From positions 3,268,501 to 3,328,500 of the forward strand of contig CM043942.1 of the NCBI GenBank assembly GCA_014529385.2: DNA of 60,000 nucleotides, in the 5' to 3' direction. The notes under the pieces are model-generated. The model did not search any database. It was not told the origin of the DNA and was given only the letters and a program-made list of their open reading frames with translations. Shown piece after piece: positions 10,965 to 22,452 of the stretch (its first letter is position 1; every line of letters starts with the position of its first letter). The translations under genes were made by a program, and so were the position numbers. This stretch comes from Adiantum capillus-veneris (taxonomy: Eukaryota > Streptophyta > Polypodiopsida > Polypodiales > Pteridaceae).

Positions 10965-13815
10965 ATGAACCTCGTCAATATGGAGGGAATGAGGCTAACA
11001 TGGAGGGACGAATCCGGAGCCGCTATTCACTTTCCATTAAACCTGCACATTTGGCTAATGGCGCACTCCTCAAATGGCACAAATGTTACCCAGAAACGAT
11101 CCAAATATCACCTTCACATTGATTTGGACAATGAGTACCAACCATTGATTAAGCGCAGTAAAACAAACACACATATACCTCCCGCTTCCATAGACACGCT
11201 CAGAGCTCAAGGAGCTAAACACATAGATATCTGGACGAGAGGCTCTCTCTACCCTAAGAATCCAATAACTAATGCGTCTCCACCGTTTGTCAATCCTACA
11301 AGCTTATTGACCTTTGCTGGTGATGGAGAAAAGGGCCTTCTGGGTTATTGTAAATCACTTACAAGAGAAGCTGAAACTTACAAGAGCATTCTCCAAGCTC
11401 AACAATGTGAGATTGTTCGCCTTTCACATTTACATTCTACAGATCAGGTTACCATTTTGCAACATAAAACAGAAGTACAAGAACTGAAAGGAAAGGTGCG
11501 AAGTTGTCAAATGAAGGACACCATCTTGGGTGGTCGTATCCGAAAGAAGAAATTGCGCAATCTTGAAACATTGCAGGTTGCATCAGGAGGTCTCAAGAAA
11601 AGAATCCGAGCATTAAGGTGATGCTTCTTGGTTGGCTACATTGTCTTAGTTAAGTAATCTTTTTGTTTTTTCTTGTTATGCATTGTTTTCATGTGCCTAA
11701 ATAGTGTTAGTGAAGCAAATTTTCTGTTATTTACTTATGCATTGTCTTCATGTAGAGATTCAATCTATCCTGACAAGGAAAACATTGACCCCAAAGCCAA
11801 TATAGGAAAGATATTGAAGCCACTTATAAGTAGAAGCCTGGCAGCAGATATAGTACATGACAAGAAGTTTAAGGTTCTACAAAGAAATGTAGTGGACCAC
11901 TTTATTTCAGAGAACTCAGTGCCTGCAAAAGAGATACAAGGCACACTTGATTCACTTGGTGTAAGCAAAAGAGGATATTCGGCTATCCAAAAGTCTGTCT
12001 CATCCATCTTTGTTAGGAAGGGTATAAAATCCAAACTTCTACCATCAGCCTCAAGTGTTTGGAAAGAGAGGCTTCAGCTTAACGAGGCACAGGGAGACTA
12101 TCTTGGACAGCCCTTTCATATTAAAGCAACTTACAGTGGCCATGGAGCGAACATGGCATATGATGAGTTCAACAATATTTCTATGGACCTGCGGATACTA
12201 GAGAAGAGAATGGTGGAGTTTTACAACATCACATTTGAAGAGTCACGTGGGCTATTACATTTTGTGTTAAAACTGGATGAGTGTGAGCTTGTTAAAGAGA
12301 AAAAGCTAGAGCGTGTTACTATTACTTTAATGAATAGAGCCCTCTCAAAGTGTCCCAGTGATGATCCTTTATATTTTAGTGTTCAATCATAATCTAACAT
12401 ATGGTGGCTTGGTGCGTTTGAGGTAAGTGATATTCTCAAGTAAGCTCAAATGTTCAGATCTACTTAAGTCTCATTTATTTTGTGTTGTAGGTAAAGAAAG
12501 AAGATCATGAGATTCTATATTGGGTGTTCCATTGAACTAATATTCCGGAGGTGATTGATCGACAGACTAACCAGGGAGAGGTACTACGTCTAGATGGAAG
12601 GGGAGACTTTCAAGTTCAGTGGCATCTTGCAGGTGACCTTAAAACATTAAAGTGCATGTATAATTGTGGAATGGGTGCAATGGCAAAGTCACCGTGTTTG
12701 TTCTGCATGGAGCCTACAAAGGTCATGGACCCAAAGTGGTGGAGAAAAGCTCCAACACGTCACATTGAGGATCCTGCTTTTCGACCGGTTTTGAAAATAC
12801 CACTTGTGAATGTCCACATTTGTACAATGCATGCCCTTTGTAGAATTGTGGAGAAATTGGTCTACTTATACATCGGGTTTGCTTGGAAGATTAAGAACTC
12901 CGCAGAACGACAAGTAGCCCTGCAGTGCTTAGAAATGGTACTGTTGGATATGGGGCTTCATGGTGGCAATGTGAAAATCCAGCGGGATGAAAAGAGATCA
13001 ACTGCTGAGAAGGATGTCCCATGCAAACCATCCATCGGTGGGGTGAAGGCACGGAGGTTTTTATCTAAGCCCCAAGGTACAAGAGATCCAAAGCTAACAA
13101 AACATGGAAAAATATATAACACATCTTATGTTAGCAAGGTAGAGTATCAGAGCTGGAAAAAGCTACATATTGCAGTCAAAGACCACGAACCAACTACTCG
13201 TAACGCGAAGGCTGAGGTTTGGCGATCAATAGACATCCTATTTTTGATGTGCGACAAAGATGACTGGTCACAAGGTGATATGAACAAGTTCAAGGAAAAT
13301 CTCAACCTTCTGAAAAAATCATTCAAGACAGCATGGACAGACACCCAGATTACTCACTACATGGTATTATAATGTATTTCTTTCTCTCTTATGTGCAAAT
13401 ATGTGACTGTAAAACATTCTAACTAATCTGTTTTCATATCCAGCACATCATCTTCAATCATTTGCCATATTTTATACAGAAGTATGGGAACCCGGCAATA
13501 TGGAATACCCAAGGGATGGAAAAGTCTCATTACATGGCGAGAAATGCTTATTTCAGGCACACACGACATGGTGGCTCTCGAATCAAGGCTAACAGTTTGA
13601 GAGAACTATTTGAATGGTTCTATCGTAGAATCATTCATCGAATGCAGGCAAAAGAAGTCTTGGCAAATTCAGCAACAGCACAAGCCATCAGACATTTACA
13701 ACAACAAAAAGCTAAAAGATCAATGGCATACAACAACTCCGGAGCTCGTGAAAGTCAACGAAGGTGGAGAGAGACAATGGTGTATGTGAATCACAAGTGG
13801 AGAAAGATACTCTGA
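10965..13815 (+). pseudogene. Transposase of the TIR element (four exons, two stop codons)
   Basis: Exons at 10965-11617, 11756-12422, 12491-13363 and 13444-13815 have GT-AG borders and join in phase into 855 codons including the stop. ATG at 10965 is the first in frame. TAA at 12390-12392 and TGA at 12533-12535 interrupt the frame, so this copy looks inactive. The N-terminal 220 residues are basic and coiled-coil-like. The C-terminal half shows a transposase-like plan: an acidic motif KLDE (D392), then GDLK (D489) followed by a C-x-x-C pair (C509, C512), then VNVHICTMHALCRIVEKL, and near the end GMEKSH (E757) before NTRHGG. This resembles RNase-H-fold DDE/D transposases of large eukaryotic elements, perhaps the Kyakuja-Dileera-Zisupton group. 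I infer the catalytic residues from spacing only. It lies just inside the left inverted repeat. Confidence 0.65.
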
Positions 13816-13878
13816 GTGGATGACATTGTACAAAATTTATGTAATACATGATCTTATACAATTGCTACTTGAAGTGTA

Positions 13879-14333
13879 TCAAGATTTTGCAGGTTCAATT
13901 TTGTTTTTTGGCACGTCACCCTTGTAACGAATCATGAGATGTTTGCCATACTCTAAAAGTTCATCTGGGTTTTGTCTACCAAGAGCTAGTGCCATTGCTG
14001 TGTAGGTGTAGTAATACGCTGCTCGACCACCTGTATAGCCTGGGCAGTAACCAAAACAATCTCTAGCAAACACTTTGTCCACAAGAATGACTTTATCTGC
14101 ACTTTTGGGCAGCACCGGTCCACCCAAGAAGCGTGATAGTGTCTTGAATGTGTAAGTTGCTATTGAACCCTCTTGTGACATGGAATTGTGAAAAACTACT
14201 ATCGGCGACTCGCAAAGCTTTGAAAGGTACTGTGCTAGGGCCGCATCCCTTCCTCGATACTCTCTTGTCCGGCGCCGAAGGAACTCATCCTTGTCAGCAA
14301 TCCAAGACTGCACATACAATGTCAGAAATGACA

Positions 14334-14420
<87 letters not shown>

Positions 14421-15670
14421 ACCATGAAGCTCTCATCCTGCAGAAAGAGGTTTTCTTGCCACAGGTCTACAGATGTAGTTGACCCCTGACCTGAATGGTT
14501 AAACCAATCCTCCACTTCTTTGTTACTTTTCGATGGTCTTAGGCTTTGTCTTATTGCTTGGAAGGTGGCTTCATCAGGTAGTGTCTCCTTGTATTTTTCA
14601 GCTTTCTCAAAGCATCTTCGAAGGCATTCCATTGGATTGCTGGATGTTTCCATTGCCTCATCATCACTACTATCCTCTGAAACAAATCCACTCCTCTCCT
14701 CTTGGACTCTGGAAATAATAGCCAGGGAGAAATCCTCCCTTAAATAAAACACACTTTGCACATCATGTAAGAAGATATAGGTCCTGTCTCCAATCTTGAA
14801 GTCAGGCACAGCAGGCAACATCATCTGAGCATGCTTCTCAGTGAAGTTACTGACATCCAATGGAAGTTTGATTTATGTGGTTTTCAGAGAGAGCATCTTA
14901 CTTCTTTGTACTTCAATTGCCTCAACCTCAAGGTCGACTGTGTCTTCAACCTCCTCGACTTCTTGCATATGAGTTGTCTCCTCGCATTCCTCATCTGGTG
15001 CTGCATCCTGCTCCTCTAACACCTCATCAGGATTCTGCATGAGGAATCCAAACAGGCTGTTCAGGTAAATCATAAAGCCAAAGGCTTCCTGAATGAGTTT
15101 GCATTCTTTTTGATGCAAAGGGCAGGCTGAATGTCGGCAAGAGGGTGGTAATTCCCTATACTTCTTCACTCCCTGTCCCTTTCCACCACAGTCATTTAAA
15201 TGCACAAGAGTCATAGTAGGCAGAACAACCCTTCCTACCTGCACCATCACTTCAAACTTATCTCTGTAGGACTGCAAGAAATTACTGTGCTGAGCTAACA
15301 GGTCTTCAATGTCAAACTTTGGATTAAACATAGAATGAACTAGATCAAACTTGTCCCCAGCACCACAAGATGCTGCAAAATCAAACAGCCTCTCATCAGT
15401 TGCAGCTGGGTCTTCCAGAGAAGACACATCCTCTTTGTCTTTACATTTAGTTGCACAGGGACTTCCTTCTAGCACATCTGTATCATCTGAGAAGTCTATA
15501 TTCCTCTTTCTTGTATTTCTCTTCAGAAGTACTGTAGAGGGCACCACAGCCTTGTAGGGTGAGGGATCCTCTTGCCCTGGTGACCTCTCTGATTGATCTT
15601 CACCAATTGACTTTTCTTCAGATATGTCCTGACAAAAGTCAACAGTTCTTTTGGCAGATACATTAAGCAA
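13879..15670 (-). pseudogene. Unrecognised transposon gene 1 (two exons, broken)
   Basis: On the minus strand the frame runs 15670-14423, then an intron with GT-AG borders, then 14307-13879, phase 0, about 557 residues. It is interrupted by TAA at 14873-14875, with coding character on both sides in the same frame. A TAG just before 15670 also has coding-like sequence beyond it (RQKRLKPDPELVPGYQPLQ), so the true N-terminus is upstream and lost. Visible features are an acidic, Ser/Asp-rich N-terminal part, a possible zinc site (CRHSACPLHQKEC), a Glu-rich stretch, and a well-ordered C-terminal domain with FARDCFGYCPGYTGG and YYYTYTAMALALG. I do not recognise the family. It converges on the transposase, with 63 bases between the two stops. 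The intron's pyrimidine tract is an extremely long CT microsatellite. Confidence 0.5.
14335..14418. repeat. (AG)n microsatellite inside an intron
   Basis: About 84 bases of pure AG on the plus strand, equal to CT on the coding (minus) strand. It lies between the donor at 14422 and the acceptor at 14308, where the polypyrimidine tract of the intron would be. Confidence 0.95.
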
Positions 15671-15819
15671 CTAAGCCTGCAAGGGTTGATATCCTGGCAC
15701 AAGCTCTGGATCAGGTTTCAGCCTCTTCTGCCTACTAGACCTTAATCCTATTCATCAGGAAACATGACAAGTCAAAACCATCAGGAAACATGACAACTCT
15801 GCCAAAACCAAACCATCAT

Positions 15820-15821
<2 letters not shown>

Positions 15822-15885
<64 letters not shown>

Positions 15886-15957
15886 GATAGATATAAATAT
15901 AAATATATATATATATATATCTCTGTCTCTCACCAAAGCACAAACAAAAACACACCT

Positions 15958-16021
<64 letters not shown>
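15822..16021. repeat. Two (CT)n tracts flanking an AT-rich spacer
   Basis: (CT)n fills 15822-15884 and 15961-16021, with an AT-rich spacer containing (TA)n between them. The second tract directly abuts the 5' end of the LINE, and its partner tract starts at the LINE's 3' end (20634), so it is part of the insertion target. Confidence 0.95.
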
Positions 16022-16024
<3 letters not shown>

Positions 16025-16249
16025 GTAGCCGTTTTTTGACCTAGTAGACAGCAGTCCACTCTTTTGATCATAACTTCTTCATCCGAACTCCGATTTGGGT
16101 GATCTATAGCCTCAATCGAAGAGCACGAAGTCCTCTATGCATTGATGTAAAGACAGAAATTTTCAGAGTTATGGAAGGCGTTTCTGTAGCAGCATTTCCG
16201 AAGTGAACAGGTTCAACAAAATTGATTCTCATCCCCTATTTTACATACA

Positions 16250-17200
16250 ATGTCTTTCGGCACTCGCAAGGGTTCTTCTTCTTCAACAAGGTCCACAACC
16301 ATTGTGGAAAATGATCCAAAATCTCCTAAGTGTGGAGATAGCAACACAACCACCCAACCAACGACATCGGAAACCATGATCATGGCGTACTTGGTATCAT
16401 TGCAAGAGACCGTAAACAAACAAGGCGAAGACTTACGAGCACTTGCAATGGAGAATGGCACACTAAGGGTACTTGTGGTTGAGAATGAGAATCTCAAGAG
16501 GACACTTGAGATGCAAACAACACGTTTGATGCAACTTGAAGAGGAAGTCAAGGAATGTAAACGCTCTCTTGTGGACTTGAATGCTTTGAAGGAGCGGATG
16601 AGCAAAGTAGAGCATGACCATGTATTGAAAGAGGAGAAATTTGACACTATGAGCCGGGATGTATGCGACATGAAAAATGTATGCACAAACAAGTCTTGGG
16701 CTGATGTATGTGGTAGTAATGTGGTTTCTAATTCCTCACTCATGCAAGCTATGGTTCAAACAAAGAATGTTGAGAATGTAGATGTGGAGGAGTTGAAGGA
16801 ACGGGAGCGACGTTCCAAGAACATTGTTATTCATGGAATTCCCGAAGAGAAGTTAGAGACACCTCCTTCTCTTGCCATTGTTATTGAAGATTTCTTCAAA
16901 ACCCACTTTGGCATGTCCGGAGTTATGGTCTATGGAGCACATAGAGTGGGGAAGCAAGGAGCTCCTCGCTCGGGAGAACGGCCAATTGTATGCACCATGC
17001 CGGATGAGACCAAGCGAAAGATTATCCTTGATAATAGTTGGATCTATTTGAGGAATACAAAATGTTTTGTATATGAAGATCGCACTATTAAGCAACAAAA
17101 TATGCGTCGCAAGGCATATGAGGAAAAGAATAATAAAAACAAGGAAATCTCTCATGAAGAAAATGTGCCCAAGGAGGAGGCAAGTCTCTCAAGCAAATAG
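16250..17200 (+). CDS. LINE ORF1 protein (coiled coil plus RRM-like domain)
   Basis: 316 residues from ATG 16250 to TAG 17198-17200. The first 40 residues are Ser/Thr-rich. Residues about 45-125 form a heptad-rich coiled coil (NGTLRVLVVENENLKRTLEM and following), a trimerisation-type region in LINE ORF1 proteins. Residues about 185-290 resemble the RNA-binding ORF1 domain of non-LTR elements, with RSKNIVIHGIPEE, YGAHRVGKQG and RPIVCTM, and a basic C-terminus. The likely role is to bind element RNA and chaperone reverse transcription. It is in the same frame as ORF2, separated by the single TAG. Confidence 0.8.
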   Translation: MSFGTRKGSSSSTRSTTIVENDPKSPKCGDSNTTTQPTTSETMIMAYLVSLQETVNKQGEDLRALAMENGTLRVLVVENENLKRTLEMQTTRLMQLEEEVKECKRSLVDLNALKERMSKVEHDHVLKEEKFDTMSRDVCDMKNVCTNKSWADVCGSNVVSNSSLMQAMVQTKNVENVDVEELKERERRSKNIVIHGIPEEKLETPPSLAIVIEDFFKTHFGMSGVMVYGAHRVGKQGAPRSGERPIVCTMPDETKRKIILDNSWIYLRNTKCFVYEDRTIKQQNMRRKAYEEKNNKNKEISHEENVPKEEASLSSK

Positions 17201-20200
17201 GGATGCGGGACCTATGAGACCGAGTTACAATTGAAAATATGCTTTTGGAATTGTAATGGATACCCATGGAATGCCGAGGTTGGCATTGATGAACTAACAA
17301 GCAAAGCCGATGTTGTACTTCTTGTTGAAACTTGGGAGCATGATACACAAAGGATTAACGGCTTGGAGGATTACAATGTACATTCATTGATGTGGTCAAA
17401 GAATCTCAAGCAACGAAGAGGACAAGGAGGGTTAGCATGTATGGTTAAGAAAGAATTGGAAGATTTTGTATCAATTGTGAAAGATGACAAGTACAAACGT
17501 TATGTATGGCTGAAAATTATGACACCAAAAAGAGCACCCATTTTTGTAGCCGGTTGCTACATTCCTCATCATGATTCTCCCTTTTATGCTTGCATGGATA
17601 GAGATCAACCATTTTCTGATTTGGAAGAGGATATTGCTTATTTCAAAGGTGAAGGTGATGTTATTGTATTTGGGGATATGAATGCTCGCACAAAAACATT
17701 GCAACATGATACTCAACAATTTGATATGCCATACATTTCAAGGGAGTTGGAGGAAGTTCACTTGTATGATCGTACTTCAATGGATGAGAAAGAGCCGGAT
17801 CACTATGGAAAGTTACTTTTACACATGTGTAATAGCACGGGTATGCTCATTGCCAATGGTGTATCTTTGTGGAGTGGAACCAATGGATTTACATGTAGAA
17901 GACATAATGGGGATAGTGTGATTGACTATATGCTACTCTCTGAAGCCATCATGTATCGCATAAAGAGTTTTATGTTTGGTCAATGGACCCCGGAATCCGA
18001 CCATCGCACCTTATGTATTGACCTTTCATGTGGAGAAGCAACTAAGCATGATAATCTCAGCCAAAGGAAAGAGAAGTTATCACTATGTATGGATTTCAAA
18101 CGGGCACCAATGTACATTGAAATGGTTGAGCAAAAATTATGGATGACAAAGCTTCAATGTGATGCACCATTGGAAACTAAATGGGAAGCTTTCAAGAAAG
18201 CTATTTGTTCTTGTGCGGAAGAATGCTTTGCCATAAAGCATCTCCATGGTATCAACAAAGATAGATCACGCAAAAGGTGGTTTGATAAAGAATGTCAAGA
18301 TGCTCGAAAGTCCTTGATAAAGCTTGATGCAACTATGGACAAAGACAACTATCAAAGTCATTTGCATACATACAAGGCATTGATTCAAAAGAAGAGAAGA
18401 AGATGGGAAGTAAAGCAACAAGAATTTCAAGTCCAAGAAAAGGCACATGCATGTGGAAGATTTTGGAGAAACTTGAGAGGCAAGCGGGTTGAGAATTTTG
18501 GTAACTTGAGTCTAGTGGATATGTACACACATTGTAGGCAATTATATGAGCAAGAAAATACTGAAAAAATGCCATTTTATGGTTCACTCCCATGTATGCC
18601 ATCTTTTTTTACTATTGAGGATGTATGCGGTGGGCTTGAAAAGTTGGCCACTCGCAAAGCGGGAGATCTTCAAGGTATCAAGCTGGAGATGATCAAATGG
18701 ACGGGAGATTTTACCCATGAGTGGATGTGTGATATGTTCAACCTTGCACTTCAACATGGTATGCCTTATGATTGGAGTACTAATTGGGTTAAGCCTTTGC
18801 ATAAAGGAGGGGATGTAAAGAATGTAAGCAACTACCGGACTATAATGATTGGGTCTCTTATGGCAAAGTTATTTGGGTGCATAATGGAGATGAAATTGAG
18901 TGATTGGGCTGAAGAGAATGACAAGCGTGCAAAGGGACAAGCGGGTTTTCGTCGATGCCATAGCACCATTGATCATCTTGTCACTCTTCGTGTTCTCATG
19001 GAGAAAAGTCGGTTGAAAGGCAAGCGATTGTATTGTTGTTTTGTGGACTTTAAGAAAGCCTTTGATATGATTCCACGTAACAATTTGTGGAGAAGGATGG
19101 AAGAACTCCAAGTGCCAAGTGAGTTTATGCTTGCGGTTTCTCGAATCTATGAGAAGGTGATTTGTCAATTGCGCATGGGAAGAGAAATTTCAGAAATTTT
19201 TGTAAGCACTATTGGGGTTAAACAAGGATGTCCATTGTCACCAACTCTCTTTGGTCTATGCATCGATCAATTGGAACAAATGGTACTTGACTTTATGCAA
19301 GAAGAAGGCATTGAAGAGGTCACTATTTGCAATGCGGTAATCATGCTTTGTTGTATGCGGATGATGTAGTGCTTCTAGCACACACTTTAGAAGATGCACA
19401 AAAGCTTATGGTTGTCCTTGAGAACTTTTCCTTGCATAGTGGGCTGATTGTAAATGAATCCAAAACAAAGGTTATGCTTGTGAAAACCAACCATAAGGAG
19501 AAGCCATGCATTGTGTACAACAACGAGACACTTGAAGTTGTTGAGAGCTTTAAGTACCTTGGCCTTGAGGTTCCATCCAATCACAAGTGGCATGAATGTG
19601 CTATGCGTCGTTTGGAAGCGGGAAAGAGAGCATATTATGCATTTGAGAACATGTGTAATGCGGGAAACATCAAGTGTTGGGTTCTCAAGAAGTATCTTTT
19701 TGATGCATTGGTGACACCGGTTCTTCTTTATGGAGTTGAAGTGTGGGGTGGGAGCATCTCAAAGTCTACTTGGAAAGAGTTTGAGAATGTCCAAAAGCGT
19801 TTTCTTACAAACTTTCTCCAAGTTAAGACACAAACACCATATATGCTCCTACTTCTTGAGTCGGGATCTCTTCCAATTGAGGTTATGGGCATGGAAAGGG
19901 TTGTGGAGTACATGATAAAGATGCGTCAAAACCCCTCACATTGACTTCCTACAATTGCATGGGAAGCAAGCAAAAAAGTTCAAAAGACGCATAAAAGCAA
20001 GATCTTGAGCACGGGATGGATGCAAGACATAAAGAAGTGGTTTGGGAGATGGGATGCATTACACTTGCTACATGATGCTTCAATTGACTCTCAAGTGAAT
20101 GAAGCTTTTCTACAACGCCAATGTATTACGGCTTGGGAGAAATCCGGTGGGTCACGCTTCATACATTACACCACCTATATTGCCCCCAACTACAAAACCA

Positions 20201-20595
20201 TGTTCTTCGCTGAGAGAGGAAACCGTACTCACACTTACATGCTTGAGCCTATTCCCTTGTCCACGATACGCACTATCGCAGCAATTCGGCTTAGCTCCCA
20301 TTTCCTTCGATGCGAGATAGGGCGTTGGGGCAATGGAGAAGAGTCAAATCGATTGTGCACATTATGCTCACTGCAAGTTCGAGAGTCTGAGTACCACACA
20401 CTACTAGAGTGCTCAGCTTTTGATCACATCCGAACTTGCTTCTCTCACATTTTCAGCCATAACTTAGACCTACACACTTTCCTCTCCCAGCCAAAGTGTG
20501 GGCTCTCCATTGCGACTCTCATCACTACAATTTTGGAGCATCGAGAGTCACTCATCAGCCGTACACATACTACACATGTAACTTTGGTCCCATAG
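17201..20595 (+). pseudogene. LINE ORF2 (AP endonuclease, reverse transcriptase), frameshifted
   Basis: The endonuclease spans about 17240-18020, with FWNCNG, LVETWE, FGDMNAR, SVIDYML and SDHRTL, the usual metal-binding and catalytic motifs. The reverse transcriptase spans about 18780-19500, with NYRTIMIGS, FVDFKKAFDMIP, GVKQGCPLSPTLFGL and LLYADDVVLLA. The frame is lost just before the YADD motif: the other LINE copy reads through here with one extra base. A TGA at 19942-19944 stands where the other copy has an arginine codon. The C-terminal part (20005-20595) has a Cys-His motif (LCTLCSLQVRESEYHTLLEC), common at the end of LINE ORF2. No ATG lies between the ORF1 stop and the endonuclease motif. 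The encoded enzyme would nick the target and copy element RNA there. Confidence 0.85.
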
Positions 20596-20631
20596 GTCAT
20601 ATTTGACCTCCGAGGACGATAATAAAATCTA

Positions 20632-20702
<71 letters not shown>

Positions 20703-20724
20703 GAACACTAAAAAAATACACACA

Positions 20725-20812
<88 letters not shown>

Positions 20813-20826
20813 TATTTTTCTATTTG

Positions 20827-20887
20827 ACTAAAGGCGCGCAAGGAAGGAAAATTGCGTTTTGCAAATCTCTCCGCGTGCCTTAAGTAC
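20827..20887. repeat. GC-rich imperfect hairpin 1
   Basis: Arms ACTAAAGGCGCGC and GCGTGCCTTAAGT around a short loop. Member of a set of four with the same terminal words (ACTAA-GGCGCGC and GCGCGCC-TTAGT). Confidence 0.6.
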
Positions 20888-20910
20888 AACTGAGGGAGAG
20901 TCATAACCAT

Positions 20911-20970
20911 ACTATAGGCGCGCGGAGAGAGCTGGAGCCAATATTTGGTTGGCTATGCGCGCCATTAGTA
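20911..20970. repeat. GC-rich imperfect hairpin 2
   Basis: Arms ACTATAGGCGCGC and GCGCGCCATTAGTA. Same design and length (about 60 bases) as hairpin 1. Confidence 0.6.
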
Positions 20971-21448
20971 ACGTGTACAGAGAGGGTAGGGAAAGAGACA
21001 ATGTATATATATCTGTGTGTGTGTCTGTGTGTATGTGTGTATGTGTCTCTGTCTATGGAAGTATGGGTATTGAGGTGTGTGTGTTGAACAACAGTCTGGG
21101 TTTTTCTTTGTTTAGACACACACACACACACACACACACACAATTTGTACCAATTGTTGGAAATACAGAGAGAAAGAGTGAGAGATCACCTTTTGTTGGT
21201 GGGGTTTGCAGGAACTCCAAGGGAGGTGTCTCCTCCATTGCTTTTTTGTGTGTCAAACTGACTCTGTCTCTCTCCCTCCCTCTCTCTCTCTCTCTCTCTG
21301 AGAGTAAGGAGTCCCTCTCTCTATCTCTCTCTCAATCTGTGTCTCTCCCTCTCTCTATCTCTCTCACAATCTGTTCTCTCTTTCTCTCTCTCTGTCTCTC
21401 TAAGACTCTCTCTCTCTCTCTATCACTCTCTCTCTTTCTCTGGCTCTC

Positions 21449-21531
<83 letters not shown>

Positions 21532-22101
21532 TGTTCTCTCTCTTTCTCTCTCTCAAAATCACACTTATAACGGATACACACGGCGGCGCCCCACGTGTCA
21601 CTATAAATTAGAGTATATTTGCATGCTGTCACACATGTAGTCATTATTGAGACCGTATACTTTTGTACGTCATATAAAGAGGTCAAGAGAGAGAAAAACC
21701 ACACCTCGTGAAAGAGAGTGAGTGAGAGAGAGAGAGAGAGAGAGAGTGCAAGAGCCGTCGTCTGCGTCTCCGACAGCAAGCCGACCCATCGACATAACGA
21801 AGGTCTGCCTCTCCCTCTGCCTTTGCCTCTATCTCTCTATCTCTGTTTCTGTCACAGTACCAAGCACAGTCTTAGCAAACAACCCACACAAACAGTCTCA
21901 CACACACACACACACACACATACAGACACACACATACACACCCACACATACACACCCACACACACACACTCACAAACACACACACACACACACATCTTTA
22001 AAATACAAACACACACACCCACACACACACACACACTCACAAACACACTCACAAACACACAGACACACATCTTTTAAATACAAACACACACACACACACA
22101 C

Positions 22102-22177
<76 letters not shown>

Positions 22178-22179
<2 letters not shown>

Positions 22180-22240
22180 CCAAAGGCGCGCGTAGAGAGG
22201 CATACCCGTAGTGCATGTCTCTATGCGCGCCGTTAGTACT
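22178..22240. repeat. GC-rich imperfect hairpin 3
   Basis: Arms TACCAAAGGCGCGCGTAGAG and CTCTATGCGCGCCGTTAGTA. Lies directly after a (CT)n tract and shortly before an (AG)n tract. Confidence 0.6.
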
Positions 22241-22247
22241 GTGCATT

Positions 22248-22306
<59 letters not shown>

Positions 22307-22325
22307 GTGTGTATTATTTTACCCT

Positions 22326-22387
22326 ATACTAACGGCGTGCGGAGGTGTTTGTTGAGGTAAAAACGTGCTCCGCACGCGCCTTTAGTA
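22326..22387. repeat. GC-rich imperfect hairpin 4
   Basis: Arms ACTAACGGCGTGCGGAG and CTCCGCACGCGCCTTTAGTA. Flanked by microsatellites like the other three. Confidence 0.6.
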
Positions 22388-22395
22388 ATGCGCAC

Positions 22396-22428
<33 letters not shown>

Positions 22429-22452
22429 ATTTAAATATGCTAAGCTATAGAA

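Larger units (their letters stand above)
16022..20627 (+). mobile_element. LINE copy 1, nearly full length, set in a (CT)n microsatellite
   Basis: A non-LTR retrotransposon with a 5' leader (16022-16249), ORF1 (16250-17200) and ORF2 (endonuclease, reverse transcriptase, C-terminal zinc motif; 17201-20595). The short 3' tail ends in GGTCATATTTGACCTCCGAG and then GATAATAAAA, with no long poly(A). Pure (CT)n lies immediately on both sides. A second, 5'-truncated copy at 28225-33705 ends at the same 3' words and is flanked by (AC)n. ORF2 here has a one-base deletion near 19340 and a TGA at 19942-19944, so the copy is inactive. Confidence 0.88.

Noticed and set aside
15755-16071. Long open frames of Arg-Glu or Ser-Leu repeats
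   Set aside because: They are translations of (CT)n/(AG)n dinucleotide tracts on both strands; the same applies near 20600-20900, 21250-21610, 22100-22200, 31030-31240 and 48200-48330.
18266-18602. Minus-strand frames opposite the LINE
   Set aside because: Shadows of the well-supported ORF2 on the plus strand.
21718-22195. Thr-His and Cys-Val rich open frames
   Set aside because: Translations of (AC)n and (GT)n tracts with no conserved domain.
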